From assembly GCA_045105115.1 (NCBI GenBank), contig JBGCDE010000019.1, forward strand, positions 1-44,829: 44,829 nucleotides of DNA, written 5' to 3'. The position numbers and the translations under genes were made by a program. The stretch's first letter is position 1. Every line of letters begins with the position of its first letter. The notes below the pieces were generated by a model. The model searched no databases and was not told the DNA's origin. It saw only the letters and a program-made list of their open reading frames with translations. The DNA comes from JAUIET01 sp045105115 (GTDB lineage: Bacteria; Pseudomonadota; Gammaproteobacteria; Pseudomonadales; JAUIET01). This document shows positions 24,888-32,942 of this stretch, one piece after another.

Positions 24888-25908
24888 GAAACACGACTAC
24901 ACACCGAACCCGGAAATAGTCGATCGCTTTCCTTCGATATCCGGCAACGCTGTGAATGGTCTGCATGATGCGCGAAAGAGCCAGCCGTCACCTTTTTTCT
25001 GGCACCCACCCGAACGTCAAACACACGGTGATTTACAGCAGTTTATTGTTGGTAGCTTTCGACCTGAGGGCGCCGAAGATCGATCGTTCCGAAACCCCGA
25101 AGTCGACCGGGGGCCTAAACCGGAGCCTGTTGCCGAGAAAAAAATATCTCGAACGGCGGAAAACTGGACTCACGAAGTAAAGGAATATTGTCTGCAGCAT
25201 GAGGCTGATCAAGTAGGTATCACTCCATTACTGGATGACTACGTTTATGAGACATATTCAGTACCGTACCCAAACCTTGTGATAGTGGGTGTGGGGCATA
25301 TATATGACCAGTTGTCGCAAGCACCGGCTACCGCCGAGCGCCAAGCCGCATTTCACGATTTGCACGATCAATACAATCGCGCGGCACGCAGCGCAAACCA
25401 TCTGGTGAATTACATTCACGCACAGGGTTATCAAGCAAAGGCGTATCCCGGGCCTATGGCCGATGCGCTGAATATGATCCCGGCCGCCATTCAAGCCGGA
25501 TTTGGTGAACTGGGAAAACACGGGTCGCTAATTAACAGGCAGTTTGGCTCAGGGTTTCGATTATCCGCCGTTGCTACTGATATGCCGCTACTGTACGACG
25601 AGCCTGATGTATTCGGTGCTGATGAGTTTTGTACTAATTGTCAGGTGTGTCGAAATGAGTGCCCGCCAGATGCTATCTATAACGAAAAGCAAATGGTCCG
25701 TGGTCAAGAGAAGTGGTATGTGGATTTTGACAAATGCATTCCTTACTTTGGCGAAAACTACGCTTGTGGAATTTGCATCGCCGTATGCCCGTGGACTCGC
25801 CCTGGTGTCGCCGATAATCTTTTATTTAAAATGGCGCGCCGAAAATCACGCCTTACATCGACAGAGGCCAGCCTCAGCTCATCTGCGCCAGAGCCTGACG
25901 GGCAATAA
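24880..25908 (+). CDS. Reductive-dehalogenase-like iron-sulfur protein
   Basis: A 342-residue protein resembling the catalytic part of cobalamin-dependent reductive dehalogenases and, more distantly, QueG. GFGELGKHGSLINRQFGSGFRLSAVATDMPL (about residues 208-238) is the family's core motif. It is followed by two 4Fe-4S clusters: C251-x2-C254-x2-C257-x3-C261 and C286-x9-C296-x2-C299-x3-C303. No Tat signal is present and no membrane anchor follows, so it is probably cytoplasmic. The gene overlaps the GMC gene by 8 bp. It may remove halogen from a ring or perform another B12- or Fe-S-dependent reduction. No reductase domain is fused, unlike the self-sufficient NpRdhA type. Confidence 0.78.
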   Translation: MAKKHDYTPNPEIVDRFPSISGNAVNGLHDARKSQPSPFFWHPPERQTHGDLQQFIVGSFRPEGAEDRSFRNPEVDRGPKPEPVAEKKISRTAENWTHEVKEYCLQHEADQVGITPLLDDYVYETYSVPYPNLVIVGVGHIYDQLSQAPATAERQAAFHDLHDQYNRAARSANHLVNYIHAQGYQAKAYPGPMADALNMIPAAIQAGFGELGKHGSLINRQFGSGFRLSAVATDMPLLYDEPDVFGADEFCTNCQVCRNECPPDAIYNEKQMVRGQEKWYVDFDKCIPYFGENYACGICIAVCPWTRPGVADNLLFKMARRKSRLTSTEASLSSSAPEPDGQ

Positions 25909-27046
25909 TCGTTTGCTGAACTTCTGAAGCACCTTCGTAAATTCGTAAAGCGCGAATATCTCGATACAGTGATTCGACGATATGCCCACGGCTCACACCT
26001 TTACCGCCATGAAGCTGCACGGCCGCATCAATCACCAGTTGAGCTGATTCGGTTGCGTGCAATTTGGCCATAGCGGCTTCGCGGGTAACACGTTCTGCAA
26101 CACAGTCTTTGGTCCATGCCGAGCGGTACACCAGTAAGGCGCTGCTGTCGATCGCTAACGCCATATCAGAGAGTTTTCCCTGCACCAGCTGCAGATCAGA
26201 CAGAACACCGCCAAACAATTTGCGTTCAGACACGTGCTCTAATGTTTCCTGCATGGCACGCCGCGCCATACCCAATGCTGCCGCGGCAACAGTAGAACGG
26301 AATACATCGAGAGTTGCCATTGCGATACCAAAACCACGGCCACGTTCGCCGACCAGGTTTTCTTTTGGCACTCGACAGTTAGTAAAGCTCAGTGTTCCCA
26401 GCGGGTGTGGAGCTACGAGGTCGATACGTTCAGTAACAGCAAAGCCTTCCGAATCGGCATCAACAATAAAACAGCTGATGCCTTTCGCACCAGGTGCTTC
26501 TCCGGTTCGCGCAAATACTGTATAAAAATTCGCGATACCCGCATTTGATATCCAGGTTTTGCAGCCATTCAATACATAGTGGTCACCGGCATCTTCAGCG
26601 GTGGTTTCCATCGCTGCTACGTCACTGCCTGCTTCGGGCTCGGATAAGGCAAACGCAGATAGTGCGTCACCGGCGGCTACTCTTTGTAGATATTGATTTT
26701 GCTGTGCTTCAGTTCCAAACAAGGATATAGGGCCACTGCCCAGTCCTTGCATAGCGAACGCAAAATCTGCGAGGGCATGATGCTTGCCCAGCGTCTCGCG
26801 TATTAAACACAGACTGCGTACGTCAAGCTTCTCTAGCTCGCCGCCGCCGCTTGCCGGTACGGCATAACGTGTGAAACCAGCGTTGGCTAAACCGCGTACC
26901 AGATCAATGCAGGTTTGGTCCAGGTCTTTATGTTCATTGGCGACCAGGCCTGCGATATTGTCGTGTGCCCACTGATCAACAGCATGCACCAGTTCGCGAT
27001 GACGTTCTTCAAAGAACGGCCAGTGATGGAAAGAAGTATCAGTCAT
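25874..27046 (-). CDS. Acyl-CoA dehydrogenase
   Basis: A 390-residue FAD enzyme of the acyl-CoA dehydrogenase family. Visible are SAFALSEPEAGSDVAAMETTA, GCKTWISNAGIANFYTVFART, and the C-terminal QLHGGKGVSRGHIVESLYRDIRALRIYEGASEVQ, with the catalytic Glu in YEGAS. It should form a 2,3-double bond in a CoA thioester and donate electrons to ETF. AAAGGA precedes the ATG. It is the last gene of the minus-strand operon started by the anthraniloyl-CoA-type monooxygenase. Its 3' end overlaps the 3' end of the reductive-dehalogenase-like gene by 35 bp on the other strand. It probably acts on a ring-derived acyl-CoA. Confidence 0.88.
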   Translation of the reverse strand: MTDTSFHHWPFFEERHRELVHAVDQWAHDNIAGLVANEHKDLDQTCIDLVRGLANAGFTRYAVPASGGGELEKLDVRSLCLIRETLGKHHALADFAFAMQGLGSGPISLFGTEAQQNQYLQRVAAGDALSAFALSEPEAGSDVAAMETTAEDAGDHYVLNGCKTWISNAGIANFYTVFARTGEAPGAKGISCFIVDADSEGFAVTERIDLVAPHPLGTLSFTNCRVPKENLVGERGRGFGIAMATLDVFRSTVAAAALGMARRAMQETLEHVSERKLFGGVLSDLQLVQGKLSDMALAIDSSALLVYRSAWTKDCVAERVTREAAMAKLHATESAQLVIDAAVQLHGGKGVSRGHIVESLYRDIRALRIYEGASEVQQTIIARQALAQMS

Positions 27047-27063
27047 TTAGTTTCCTTTGTTAC

Positions 27064-27876
27064 TTAATCGCCCTGAAAAACCGGGCTTTGCTTGTTCACA
27101 AACGCATCATAAGCTCGCACGAAATCTTCTGTCTTCATGCAGATTGCCTGCGCCTGTGCTTCAGCCTCAATGGCTTGGTCTACCGACATATTCCATTCGT
27201 GCTGCAGCTGCGTTTTGGTGATGCCATTGGCAAAGTTTGGCCCTTCGGAAATGCGCTGCGCCATCTGCAGGGCATCGTTGTACGGGTCGTCGCTGACGCG
27301 ATTGAAAAAGCCCCAGCGTTCGCCTTCCTCTGCTTTCAGTGATCTGCCGGTATACAATAAATCGCTGGCACGACCTTGTCCGATAATTCGCGGCAGGATG
27401 GCGCAAGCCCCCATATCACAACCTGCTAAGCCAACGCGGTTGAACAAAAAAGCCACTTTGGCGTCGGGCCCTGCATAACGAAGATCGCTGCTCATCGCAA
27501 TGATTGCACCGGCACCTGCGCAAACACCTTCTATAGCACTGACAATAGGTTGGCGGCACGCGCGCATCGCTTTAACCAGATCACCTGTCATGCGGGTGAA
27601 AGCCATTAACTCTTTCATCGACATTTTTGTGAGTGGCCCGATAATTTCATGCACGTCACCACCGGAGCAAAAGTTTCCACCTGCTCCTCGTATCACGACG
27701 GCGTCAACGTCGTCTGCATACGCCAATGCCCGAAACAAATCTCTCAACTCGGCATAAGAGTCAAACGTAAGTGGGTTTTTCCGCTCGGGGCGATTGAGTG
27801 TTATCGTCGCCACAGTGCCATTGGTTTCCCAAAGAAAATGCTCAGCTTCGTAGTTGGCTAATTGCGTTGTATTCAT
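27064..27876 (-). CDS. Enoyl-CoA hydratase/isomerase family protein
   Basis: A 270-residue crotonase-fold protein. GAGGNFCSGGDVHEI and CAGAGAIIAMSSDLRYAG form the oxyanion hole. In the active-site strand FLFNRVGLAGCDMGACAILPRIIG the usual acid is Asp rather than the Glu of simple hydratases, as in isomerases and ring-opening members. It could therefore hydrate, isomerise or open a ring-derived enoyl- or oxo-CoA ester. It lies between the acyl-CoA dehydrogenase (17 bp away) and the SDR (37 bp away), on the same strand, as in the beta-oxidation-like sets that accompany 2-aminobenzoyl-CoA monooxygenase genes. Confidence 0.87.
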   Translation of the reverse strand: MNTTQLANYEAEHFLWETNGTVATITLNRPERKNPLTFDSYAELRDLFRALAYADDVDAVVIRGAGGNFCSGGDVHEIIGPLTKMSMKELMAFTRMTGDLVKAMRACRQPIVSAIEGVCAGAGAIIAMSSDLRYAGPDAKVAFLFNRVGLAGCDMGACAILPRIIGQGRASDLLYTGRSLKAEEGERWGFFNRVSDDPYNDALQMAQRISEGPNFANGITKTQLQHEWNMSVDQAIEAEAQAQAICMKTEDFVRAYDAFVNKQSPVFQGD

Positions 27877-27913
27877 TGAATGCTCTTCATTGATTTAATT
27901 TGGATGTGAACCA

Positions 27914-28684
27914 TCACATGACTTCGCCGCCACTAACGGAAATAGCCTGCCCGGTGATTGAACGGCTGCCATTGCTGCATAACCAAAGCACGGTGTCTGC
28001 AACCTCTTCAGGGTCTATTAGTCGTTTCTGCGGGTTTGTATTGGTGAACGTTTCAAGTGCTTGCGTTTCTGATCTACCGGTTTTTTCAACAATGTTTTTA
28101 ACACTGTCGCGAATAATGTCGGTGTCTGTATAACCAGGGCAGATCGCATTAACAGTAATGCCATGCGCTGCTGTTTCCAGTGCCAGGGCGCGGGTAAGAC
28201 CAAGCACACCATGCTTGGCAGCACAGTAGGCGCTAACATAGGCGTACCCTTTTAAGGCTGAGGTGCTGGCGATGTTAATGATGCGTCCAGATTTTTTCTC
28301 ACGCATTTCATTGATTACCGCCGAGGTGCAATGAAATACGCCATTGAGGTTCACCGCTAGAACGTCATTCCAGTCGTCGACGTTCAGTTTGTGGAAAGGC
28401 ATAGTGGGGGCTGCACCCGCACAGTTAACTAGTACATTGATTGCACCAAATGTTGAGCTTGCATCATTGAATGCCTGAGTGACTGAGTCAGCATTACTTA
28501 CATCACAAACAATGGCCTGTGCATCTTTTGAGTTCGGAAACTGTGCAACAGCGTCAAGTAAAACATCATGACGCCGTCCCATAATGCTGACCTTCGCACC
28601 ACTGCGCAATAAGGCCGTGCTGATAGCAGCACCAATACCGCTGGCTCCACCTGTGACTACTGCGTGTGTGTTGGTCAATGTCAT
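27914..28684 (-). CDS. SDR family 3-hydroxyacyl-CoA dehydrogenase-like protein
   Basis: A 256-residue classical SDR: TGGASGIG near the N-terminus, NCAGAAPTM, a Ser in NIASTSALKGYAYVSAYCAAKHG with the catalytic Tyr-x3-Lys, then NAICPGYTDTDI and the C-terminal GQAISVSGGEVM. The FabG-like form suits oxidation of a 3-hydroxyacyl-CoA or reduction of a ring ketone. It starts only 6 bp after the stop of the flavin monooxygenase-reductase gene without a clear Shine-Dalgarno sequence, which suggests coupled translation. Together with the hydratase and dehydrogenase downstream it would process the dearomatised CoA product. Confidence 0.86.
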   Translation of the reverse strand: MTLTNTHAVVTGGASGIGAAISTALLRSGAKVSIMGRRHDVLLDAVAQFPNSKDAQAIVCDVSNADSVTQAFNDASSTFGAINVLVNCAGAAPTMPFHKLNVDDWNDVLAVNLNGVFHCTSAVINEMREKKSGRIINIASTSALKGYAYVSAYCAAKHGVLGLTRALALETAAHGITVNAICPGYTDTDIIRDSVKNIVEKTGRSETQALETFTNTNPQKRLIDPEEVADTVLWLCSNGSRSITGQAISVSGGEVM

Positions 28685-28690
28685 GGTGCG

Positions 28691-31033
28691 TTATTTTATT
28701 GCCCGCAGTTCGGCTGCCATCATTTCAGCCGCTCGCTGCAAATTGGTGTGCAATTGACGGTAACCCATAAAATACTGCTTTTGCTCGTGTACGCCAACAC
28801 CTGAATGCCCTGATTCCGCGGCGGCGCGCATAGTCCAATTGGGATCGGCCAAATGCGGGCGGGCCAAACACACTAAATCAGCCCGTCCTGCCGCCACAAT
28901 ACTGTTTATATGATCCACTTCATAAATGTTGCCGACCGCCATTGTAGCCAGTCCTGCCTCATTGCGTATACGGTCTGACAGCGGTGTTTGGAACATTCTT
29001 CCCGGTCGTGGTTTCGCATTATGCGAGGTTTGCCCACTCGACACGTCGATTATGTCAGCACCTGCCGCCGCAAACGCCCGCGCTATTTCTACGCTGTCTT
29101 GATCGGTAATGCCCTCATCACCTACCCAGTCGTGCGCAGAGATGCGAACAGACATCGGTCTATCACTTGGCCAGGCATCGCGCATGGCCGCGAATACTTC
29201 CAATGGATAACGTAATCGATTTTCCAGACTGCCACCGTATTCATCTGTGCGCTTGTTTAGCACCGGAGTAATAAAGGCACTCAACAAATAGCCGTGCGCG
29301 GCGTGCAGCTCAAGCAGATCAAACCCCGCTCTGGCTGATCGAACAGTACTATCGACAAATTGCTGCTTCACAACATCCATCTGTGCACGATCAATTTCTA
29401 TAGGCGTCTGACTGTAGCTGTCGAAGGGCAGTGGACTGGCCGATACTATTGGCCAAGCATCCGCTGGGTCCAATGGGTCATCCAAGCGGTCCGGGTGCCA
29501 CGCCCACGGCTCTTTAGTGGCACCCTTAGGTCCTGCGTGGCCCAACTGAATCGCAAACTTGGCTGCGGTATGACCGTGCACAAAATCAACGATACGCGTC
29601 CAACTTGTTTCCTGTTCATCGTTCCAGATGCCGGTGCACCCCGGGGTAATTCTTGATTCCCGACTGATATCGGTCCTCTCGGTAAATACCAGGCCAGCGC
29701 CACCTTTGCCCAAGGAACCGTAGTGCACGAGGTGCCAGCCCTCCGGTATGCCATCTTTCGCGCTGTACATCGACATGGGTGACACCACCACACGATTTGC
29801 CAGCTCTAGTTCAGCCAGTGTGTAGGGCAGAAACATGGGGGGAACGGCTTCGTCGAATGACTCGCCCAAGGCACGCTTGGCAAGATGTTTTTCCATGCTT
29901 TGCAGCCATTGCTCATCGCGCAAACGAAGGTTTTCATGACTGACCCGTTGGCTGCGGGTAAGCAAGGAATAGTTGAACTGTTTCAGGTCGAATGCTTCGA
30001 CGTAACGGGGTACGTCTTCGAACCAGATCATGGCGTTCAGTGCTGCATTCTGAAGCCGCAAAGCCTCAAGTTCACGTTCGTCTTGATACGCGCGTAAAGC
30101 ATCAGCCACACTTAAATCGCTGCTCAGATGTTTGGCCAATGAAATTGCGTCTTCAAGGCCAAGCTTCGTACCAGAACCAATTGAAAAATGTGCGGTATGA
30201 GCGGCATCACCAATCAATACGACGCGATCATTCATCACCCAATTGCGGCACAATACCTGTGGGAAGTTAATCCATGCAGAGCCGCGTATATGGGCGGAAT
30301 TGGTCATCAGTTCATGGCCGCCCAGATATTTCTCGAAAATCTTTCGGCATGTTTCCGCGCTTTCATCGTGCGACATGCTGTCGAATCCAATCGCATCGTA
30401 AACGTCCGGGTTACATTCGACGATGAAGGTAGATGTCTCTTCATCAAATTGATAAGCGTGCGCCCAGATCCAACCGTGCTCGGTTTTCTCAAACGCAAAT
30501 GTGAAAGCATCGCGAAAACGTTGTTTGGTGCCCAGCCATACAAATCGGTTTTTACGCACATCCACTTTACAGTCGAACGCTTCCAGATTGCTGTTTCGAA
30601 TTTTTGAGTTGAGACCGTCTGCCGCAACCACCAGGTCGGCATCGGCAAATCGTGTGTGTACGTCGTCGGCGTCAAACTCCGATTCGAAATGCAACGGAAT
30701 ATTCAGTTCTCTTGCCCGGTCGTGTAATAGCTGTAGCATTCGCTTGCGACCCAGGCCAATAAAACCGTGACCATCAGAGCGCTCGACTTCGCCGTTAACG
30801 AAGCAGTCAATCATGTCCCAATGAATAAACTCGTCACGAATGGCTTCTGCGCTGACAGGGTCATTTGCGTGCAGGTTTTCAACGGTTTGGTCTGAAAATA
30901 CAACGCCCCAGCCGAAGGTGTCGCCTGGCTTATTGCGCTCATACAGCTGCACATCATGCGTTGGGTCACGCAGTTTCATCGAAATTGCCAAATACAAGCC
31001 GGCTGGGCCGCCGCCAAGACATACAATCTTCAT
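28691..31033 (-). CDS. Bifunctional anthraniloyl-CoA/salicylyl-CoA monooxygenase-reductase
   Basis: A 780-residue fusion. The first half is a class A flavin monooxygenase: LGGGPAGLYLAIS (about residues 6-18), TFGWGVVFSDQ, and GDAAHTAHFSIGSGTKLGLEDA. The second half is an old-yellow-enzyme domain: FLPYTLAELELANRVVVSPM, LHAAHGYLLSAFITP and NKRTDEYGGSLENR. This architecture is that of 2-aminobenzoyl-CoA monooxygenase/reductase from Azoarcus evansii and of salicylyl-CoA 5-hydroxylase. The first type hydroxylates and then reduces anthraniloyl-CoA without oxygenolytic ring cleavage. The context (IorAB, RidA, GcdH, beta-oxidation genes) favours anthraniloyl-CoA. The ATG at 31033 has GGAG at proper distance; a neighbouring ATG at 31036 is too close to it. 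Confidence 0.88.
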   Translation of the reverse strand: MKIVCLGGGPAGLYLAISMKLRDPTHDVQLYERNKPGDTFGWGVVFSDQTVENLHANDPVSAEAIRDEFIHWDMIDCFVNGEVERSDGHGFIGLGRKRMLQLLHDRARELNIPLHFESEFDADDVHTRFADADLVVAADGLNSKIRNSNLEAFDCKVDVRKNRFVWLGTKQRFRDAFTFAFEKTEHGWIWAHAYQFDEETSTFIVECNPDVYDAIGFDSMSHDESAETCRKIFEKYLGGHELMTNSAHIRGSAWINFPQVLCRNWVMNDRVVLIGDAAHTAHFSIGSGTKLGLEDAISLAKHLSSDLSVADALRAYQDERELEALRLQNAALNAMIWFEDVPRYVEAFDLKQFNYSLLTRSQRVSHENLRLRDEQWLQSMEKHLAKRALGESFDEAVPPMFLPYTLAELELANRVVVSPMSMYSAKDGIPEGWHLVHYGSLGKGGAGLVFTERTDISRESRITPGCTGIWNDEQETSWTRIVDFVHGHTAAKFAIQLGHAGPKGATKEPWAWHPDRLDDPLDPADAWPIVSASPLPFDSYSQTPIEIDRAQMDVVKQQFVDSTVRSARAGFDLLELHAAHGYLLSAFITPVLNKRTDEYGGSLENRLRYPLEVFAAMRDAWPSDRPMSVRISAHDWVGDEGITDQDSVEIARAFAAAGADIIDVSSGQTSHNAKPRPGRMFQTPLSDRIRNEAGLATMAVGNIYEVDHINSIVAAGRADLVCLARPHLADPNWTMRAAAESGHSGVGVHEQKQYFMGYRQLHTNLQRAAEMMAAELRAIK

Positions 31034-31140
31034 CATTCGCTCCGCTTGTTCATTGTCTTTGTTCACCACAAACAGCTAACGCCCGTCTGCTACGTCTGCT
31101 TACTACTTCTAAACGGCGCTTAACTCAGGCAGTAAAATAG

Positions 31141-31152
31141 TTTAAGCTTAAA
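31141..31152. promoter_or_regulatory. Palindromic operator TTTAAGCTTAAA
   Basis: A perfect 12-bp palindrome between the flavin monooxygenase operon (minus) and marR (plus). It is the same core as at 19104-19119. Its position 108 bp upstream of the monooxygenase ATG fits control of that operon. Confidence 0.68.
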
Positions 31153-31159
31153 ACAACTG

Positions 31160-31189
31160 TTGTCAGTATACCCCAAATTATTTTATATT
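31160..31189 (+). promoter_or_regulatory. Possible sigma-70 promoter for marR and the downstream operon
   Basis: TTGTCA at 31160-31165 and TATATT at 31184-31189 with an 18-base gap. The -10 box lies inside the second palindrome, which would allow direct repression. Judged by eye only. Confidence 0.4.
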
Positions 31190-31199
31190 TAAAATAATT
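31176..31199. promoter_or_regulatory. Second palindrome upstream of marR
   Basis: A 24-bp inverted repeat with one mismatched pair: AATTATTTTATA (31176-31187) against TTTAAAATAATT (31188-31199). It ends 16 bases before the marR ATG and overlaps the proposed -10 box. It is AT-rich and related to, but less exact than, the TTTAAGCTTAAA sites. Likely an autoregulatory operator. Confidence 0.6.
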
Positions 31200-31215
31200 G
31201 TTTGGACGCTTGAAC

Positions 31216-31734
31216 ATGAACAAACAACAAACGGAAATCAATAGCGCAGCACCAGATCTTGAGACGCGTCTTGTAGAAGAAGACCATCACTCGATAAAGC
31301 TGTGGTTGCGCCTGCTGACGTGTTCCAGTCTTGTGGAAGCAGAGCTTCGCAACCGTTTGCGCGAGGAATTTGACACCACCTTGCCACGTTTTGATTTCCT
31401 ATCGCAATTGCAACGCGCGCCCAAAGGCTTAACCATGGGTGAATTGTCGCGTCGAATGATGGTTTCCGGCGGTAACGTATCGGGGCTGTCTACACAGCTG
31501 GTCAAAGAGGGCTTGGTCAGTCGCAGCACACTCCCAGAAGACAGAAGAACTTATATGGTGACGCTGACGCCAACAGGTAAGAAGTTTTTTGAAAAAATTG
31601 CGAAACGTCATGAGGAATGGGTGATAGAGCTGTTGGGAGATTTGAGCCACGACGACGTTGACCAAATAGCAGATTTGCTGGCGAAGGTAAAAACAACGGT
31701 GAGCAAACACAGTGTTACAGGCGGTGGACGCTAA
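31216..31734 (+). CDS. MarR-family regulator of aromatic catabolism type
   Basis: A 172-residue MarR protein. KLWLRLLTCSSLVEAELRNRL is the N-terminal dimer helix. GLTMGELSRRMMVSGGNVSGL contains the helix-turn-helix, and LVSRSTLPEDRRTYMVTLTPTGKKFF the wing with the conserved DRR. Relatives of this subtype often sit beside CoA-dependent aromatic degradation genes and are released by a pathway acid or CoA ester. The ATG at 31216 is preferred over a TTG at 31198 that lies in the operator. It is the first gene of the plus-strand operon: only 2 bp separate it from the thiolase-fold gene. MarR regulators are also known to control auxin degradation loci in plant-associated bacteria. Confidence 0.87.
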   Translation: MNKQQTEINSAAPDLETRLVEEDHHSIKLWLRLLTCSSLVEAELRNRLREEFDTTLPRFDFLSQLQRAPKGLTMGELSRRMMVSGGNVSGLSTQLVKEGLVSRSTLPEDRRTYMVTLTPTGKKFFEKIAKRHEEWVIELLGDLSHDDVDQIADLLAKVKTTVSKHSVTGGGR

Positions 31735-31736
31735 TT

Positions 31737-32942
31737 ATGCAAGATGCGCCATCTCGCCGTACGCCAAGTTCCTACCAGGGCGTTGCACTGTGCTCTCCTG
31801 TCAGTATGGGTTACGCAAAACAGAGCCCGCGAACAGCGGCATGGTTTGTAGGATCTGCTCTTCGAGCCATGCTGCAACGCTCCGGTCTAAAAAAATCGGA
31901 TATCGATGGCTTTTCTGTCAGCAGTTTTTCGCTGGGTGCTGATTCCACTATTGCGCTAACCCAGCATTTCGGACTGTCACCCCGATGGCTGGAACATGCA
32001 CCTTATGGCGGTGCTGCAGGTGTTATTGCCATGCGCAAAGCGGCTCGTGCTGTGCAGACCGGGGACGCAGATGTTGTTGCCTGTATTGGGGGCGATGCCG
32101 CCGCACACCGCTCCTTTGAAGCCAGCGCCGCCGAGTTCAGTAACTTTACTATCGATGCTTCTTTTCCTTACGGCGCCGGCGGTCCTAATGCGGCGTTTTC
32201 GATCATCACGCAGGCTTATATGCAACGTTACGGCGTGCAACGTGAGGATTTGGGGCGTATATCGGTCGCGCAGCGATACAACTCGAATCACTTCCCATTG
32301 GCTTTGCTGGGTCATAAAACATTGTCAATGGAACAATACTTGAGTGCGCGCCACATTGCCGGGCCCTTGCACTTATTTGATTGTGTTATGCCGTGCGCGG
32401 GCGCTGAGGCATTCCTGGTCATGAGCGTAGAGCGGGCGAAATTTCTAAAACTGCCATATTGTCTTATTCTTGCTGCCGATGAGTTACACAACTCGCATCA
32501 GGAAGATGACGTCCAATACCGCGGTGGTTGGACCGAGTTTGTACCAAACATGTATGAGCAAGCCGGCATCGGTCCAAGTGATGTTGATATCTTGCAGACT
32601 TATGACGATTACCCCGCCATTAGTATGTTGCAAATGGAAGACATGGGCTTTTGTGCCAAAGGCGACGGTGCTGCATTTGTGCAAAACACGGACCTTAGCT
32701 TTGACGGCAGTGGTTGTGAAACAAATAAACTTCCGCATAACACATCGGGCGGACAACTGTCGGTCGGGCAGGCGGGTGCAGCGGCTGGTTTGCTGGGTAT
32801 TGTTGAATCGATTCGACAGCTCACCGATAGTGCTCTCGGTCAGCAAGTTCCCGATGCGAATATTGCGATGGCGAGTGGTTTCGGAATGATTAATTATGAT
32901 CGCGGTTTATGCACTGCTGCGACTTTGTTGGGGCGGGCGTAA
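31737..32942 (+). CDS. Thiolase-fold protein without thiolase catalytic residues; probable Ltp2-type aldolase
   Basis: A 401-residue member of the SCP-x/lipid-transfer thiolase group. The nucleophilic cysteine of thiolases is missing: the equivalent strand reads HAPYGGAAG with Pro89-Tyr90 at that place. The GHP histidine is Gln345 (SVGQAGAAAG), and the second catalytic Cys is Ser380 (MASGFGM). It therefore cannot be a normal acyl-transferring thiolase. Such Cys-less members paired with a DUF35 protein include Ltp2, a retro-aldolase that splits a tertiary beta-hydroxyacyl-CoA in steroid side-chain degradation. QTYDDYPAIS (Tyr289-Asp290) is a candidate catalytic region. The next gene is a DUF35 protein overlapping by one base, so the pair probably forms one complex. 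A substrate such as 3-hydroxy-oxindole-3-acetyl-CoA is inferred. Confidence 0.8.
   Translation: MQDAPSRRTPSSYQGVALCSPVSMGYAKQSPRTAAWFVGSALRAMLQRSGLKKSDIDGFSVSSFSLGADSTIALTQHFGLSPRWLEHAPYGGAAGVIAMRKAARAVQTGDADVVACIGGDAAAHRSFEASAAEFSNFTIDASFPYGAGGPNAAFSIITQAYMQRYGVQREDLGRISVAQRYNSNHFPLALLGHKTLSMEQYLSARHIAGPLHLFDCVMPCAGAEAFLVMSVERAKFLKLPYCLILAADELHNSHQEDDVQYRGGWTEFVPNMYEQAGIGPSDVDILQTYDDYPAISMLQMEDMGFCAKGDGAAFVQNTDLSFDGSGCETNKLPHNTSGGQLSVGQAGAAAGLLGIVESIRQLTDSALGQQVPDANIAMASGFGMINYDRGLCTAATLLGRA

Noticed and set aside
24880..25908. Epoxyqueuosine reductase (QueG)
   Set aside because: It shares the double Fe-S arrangement but lacks the QueG C-terminal repeat part, and sits in a catabolic operon; kept only as a distant relative.
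31737..32942. Ordinary acetyl-CoA acetyltransferase
   Set aside because: Both catalytic cysteines and the histidine are missing, so normal thiolase chemistry is unlikely.
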